From the NCBI RefSeq assembly GCF_009856605.1, contig NZ_CP047242.1:2734001-2798000 (forward strand): DNA of 64,000 bases. Direction: 5' to 3'. Below, one piece after another: positions 63,207 to 64,000 of the stretch. The notes beneath the pieces were generated by a model. The model was given only the letters and a program-made list of their open reading frames with translations. It made no database searches and was not told the DNA's origin. A program made the translations under genes and the position numbers. The stretch's first letter is position 1; each line of letters opens with the position of its first letter. This DNA is from Trichormus variabilis 0441 (lineage in GTDB: Bacteria; Cyanobacteriota; Cyanobacteriia; Cyanobacteriales; Nostocaceae).

Positions 63207-64000
63207 ATGTTGATCAAAAATCAGATGGGGCAGCCACATAAATCAATAGCCGCCGAACAACCAATTCTTGCCTTAGGACGTGTTCTGCAAATCCTCAGGG
63301 AGGAAGATGATGTTGATGTTCTGATTGAAACTACTATTAATTACATTCACCGTGAGTTTAACTACAAGCTGATTTGGATTGCTAGTTACGATCGCCTGAA
63401 ACACACTTTATTTGGTAAAGGGGGTATCGCGCCTGGTAGCGACATTAACTTTTTACGTAGACGGCTGGTTCTACAACCAGGGGATTTATTAGAACAGGTA
63501 GTAATTCAACAGTCTCCCTTAGGGGTTGCAGATATCCGCAACGAAAAACGGGCTGGAGAATGGCGAGAAGTTGGCACAAAATTTAATATCCAAGGAACAA
63601 TCATGCTACCCATGCGTCATAAAAACAGCTGCATGGGATTGCTGTTACTCGGTTCAGAACGTTGGGGTTATTTGCTACCAGAAGATGCTAAAGCTCGTCT
63701 GATGATGGTTTTAGGTGAACTAGCAGCCAGTCTCTATCAACAGGAAATAAGTTTGCAACAAAAGCAAGTCAAGCGTCCTGATGAGCCATTATTACAACTA
63801 CTAGAAAATATCCGTAATCTGAATAATTTAGAGGAAAGGCTAAAGGCGGTAGTAGAAGCTACCCATAGTTTCGTTTCCCCCAGTCGTACAAATATTTACT
63901 GGTTTGAAAGGCAAGGACGCTATTTTTGGTGTCGGATGGGCGATCAATTAGTCAATATTGGTCGGGAAACTAACCGTGAACAGTCAGCCGCAGGGATGAC
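63207..64000 (+). CDS. GAF-domain protein, probably a signalling kinase (runs off window)
   Basis: 264 codons visible, open to the end, no stop. N-terminal GAF-type region (about residues 20-185): VLQILREEDDVDVLIETTIN, FNYKLIWIASYD, FNIQGTIMLPMRHKNSCMGL. A second GAF-like unit starts near residue 215 (LEERLKAVVEATHSFV). The 3' part outside may carry a kinase or other output domain. ATG 63207; ATG 63225 is an alternative start. Function cannot be fixed from the fragment. Confidence 0.75.
   Translation, partial: MLIKNQMGQPHKSIAAEQPILALGRVLQILREEDDVDVLIETTINYIHREFNYKLIWIASYDRLKHTLFGKGGIAPGSDINFLRRRLVLQPGDLLEQVVIQQSPLGVADIRNEKRAGEWREVGTKFNIQGTIMLPMRHKNSCMGLLLLGSERWGYLLPEDAKARLMMVLGELAASLYQQEISLQQKQVKRPDEPLLQLLENIRNLNNLEERLKAVVEATHSFVSPSRTNIYWFERQGRYFWCRMGDQLVNIGRETNREQSAAGM

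Overview
The window is chromosomal DNA from a filamentous, probably heterocyst-forming cyanobacterium close to Anabaena/Nostoc. The evidence is the mix of genes (petN, cytochrome c6, the CemA-like protein PcxA, a group 2 sigma factor, and a kdpA-kdpB-kdpG-kdpC-kdpD operon with a kinase-less KdpD as described in Anabaena), many GCGATCGC (HIP1) sites, and intergenic heptamer repeats of the STRR type (CCCAGTC/CCCAATC, TTCAAAA) known from this group. The species cannot be fixed from the sequence alone. No rRNA, tRNA, CRISPR array or prophage was seen.

Layout. 0-10.7 kb: 3' end of pyrB, a histidine kinase, a two-gene sodium/solute symporter, a TPR protein, msrA, a UvrD-like helicase-fold protein and, divergent from it, pcxA. 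10.7-17.1 kb: a repeat-rich, gene-poor stretch with a solitary PIN protein, a small XRE regulator, a polysaccharide deacetylase with a WcaI-type glycosyltransferase, and a 76-residue orphan. 17.1-21.8 kb: a type I secretion pair, namely an ABC exporter with an N-terminal cyclic-nucleotide-binding-like domain and a degenerate C39-like domain, followed by its HlyD adaptor. 21.9-28.9 kb: a DUF427 protein and the kdp potassium ATPase operon on the minus strand. 29.3-35.4 kb: an FAD monooxygenase, priA, and a group 2 sigma factor. 35.5-45.4 kb: acetyltransferase, petJ, Gfo/Idh/MocA oxidoreductase, a sigma-region-4-like regulator, glutamate dehydrogenase, a complete-looking IS630 element, and acs. 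46.1-51.8 kb: two adjacent genes of unknown function, a secreted protein, a four-GAF histidine kinase, and petN with a 53-residue membrane protein behind it (both too short for routine ORF calls). 51.9-55.5 kb: a membrane protein, an MgtC-like protein, an FMN reductase, a DUF7219 protein and a nucleosidase-like gene. 55.6-60.4 kb: an RND pump, hpnA and hpnH; with the divergent hpnG-like nucleosidase these form a hopanoid side-chain locus. 60.6-64 kb: DUF2237 protein, a membrane-anchored HTH-like protein, pyrD, and the start of a GAF protein that runs off the window.

How the genes work together. The clearest functional units are potassium uptake (kdp), the exporter plus adaptor, hopanoid side-chain formation (HpnH adds adenosyl to the hopene, HpnG is expected to remove adenine), and exopolysaccharide-type functions (deacetylase plus glycosyltransferase). 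Most other genes are single transcription units separated by repeat-filled spacers.

The most unusual signals are (i) heptamer repeats of the intergenic type sitting in frame inside three conserved genes (helicase-like, priA, RND pump), (ii) several short inverted-terminal-repeat families, (iii) the cNMP-domain exporter without an adjacent cargo gene, and (iv) an uncharacterised gene pair at 46.1-47.3 kb. I did not find a clear-cut new defence or biosynthetic system.
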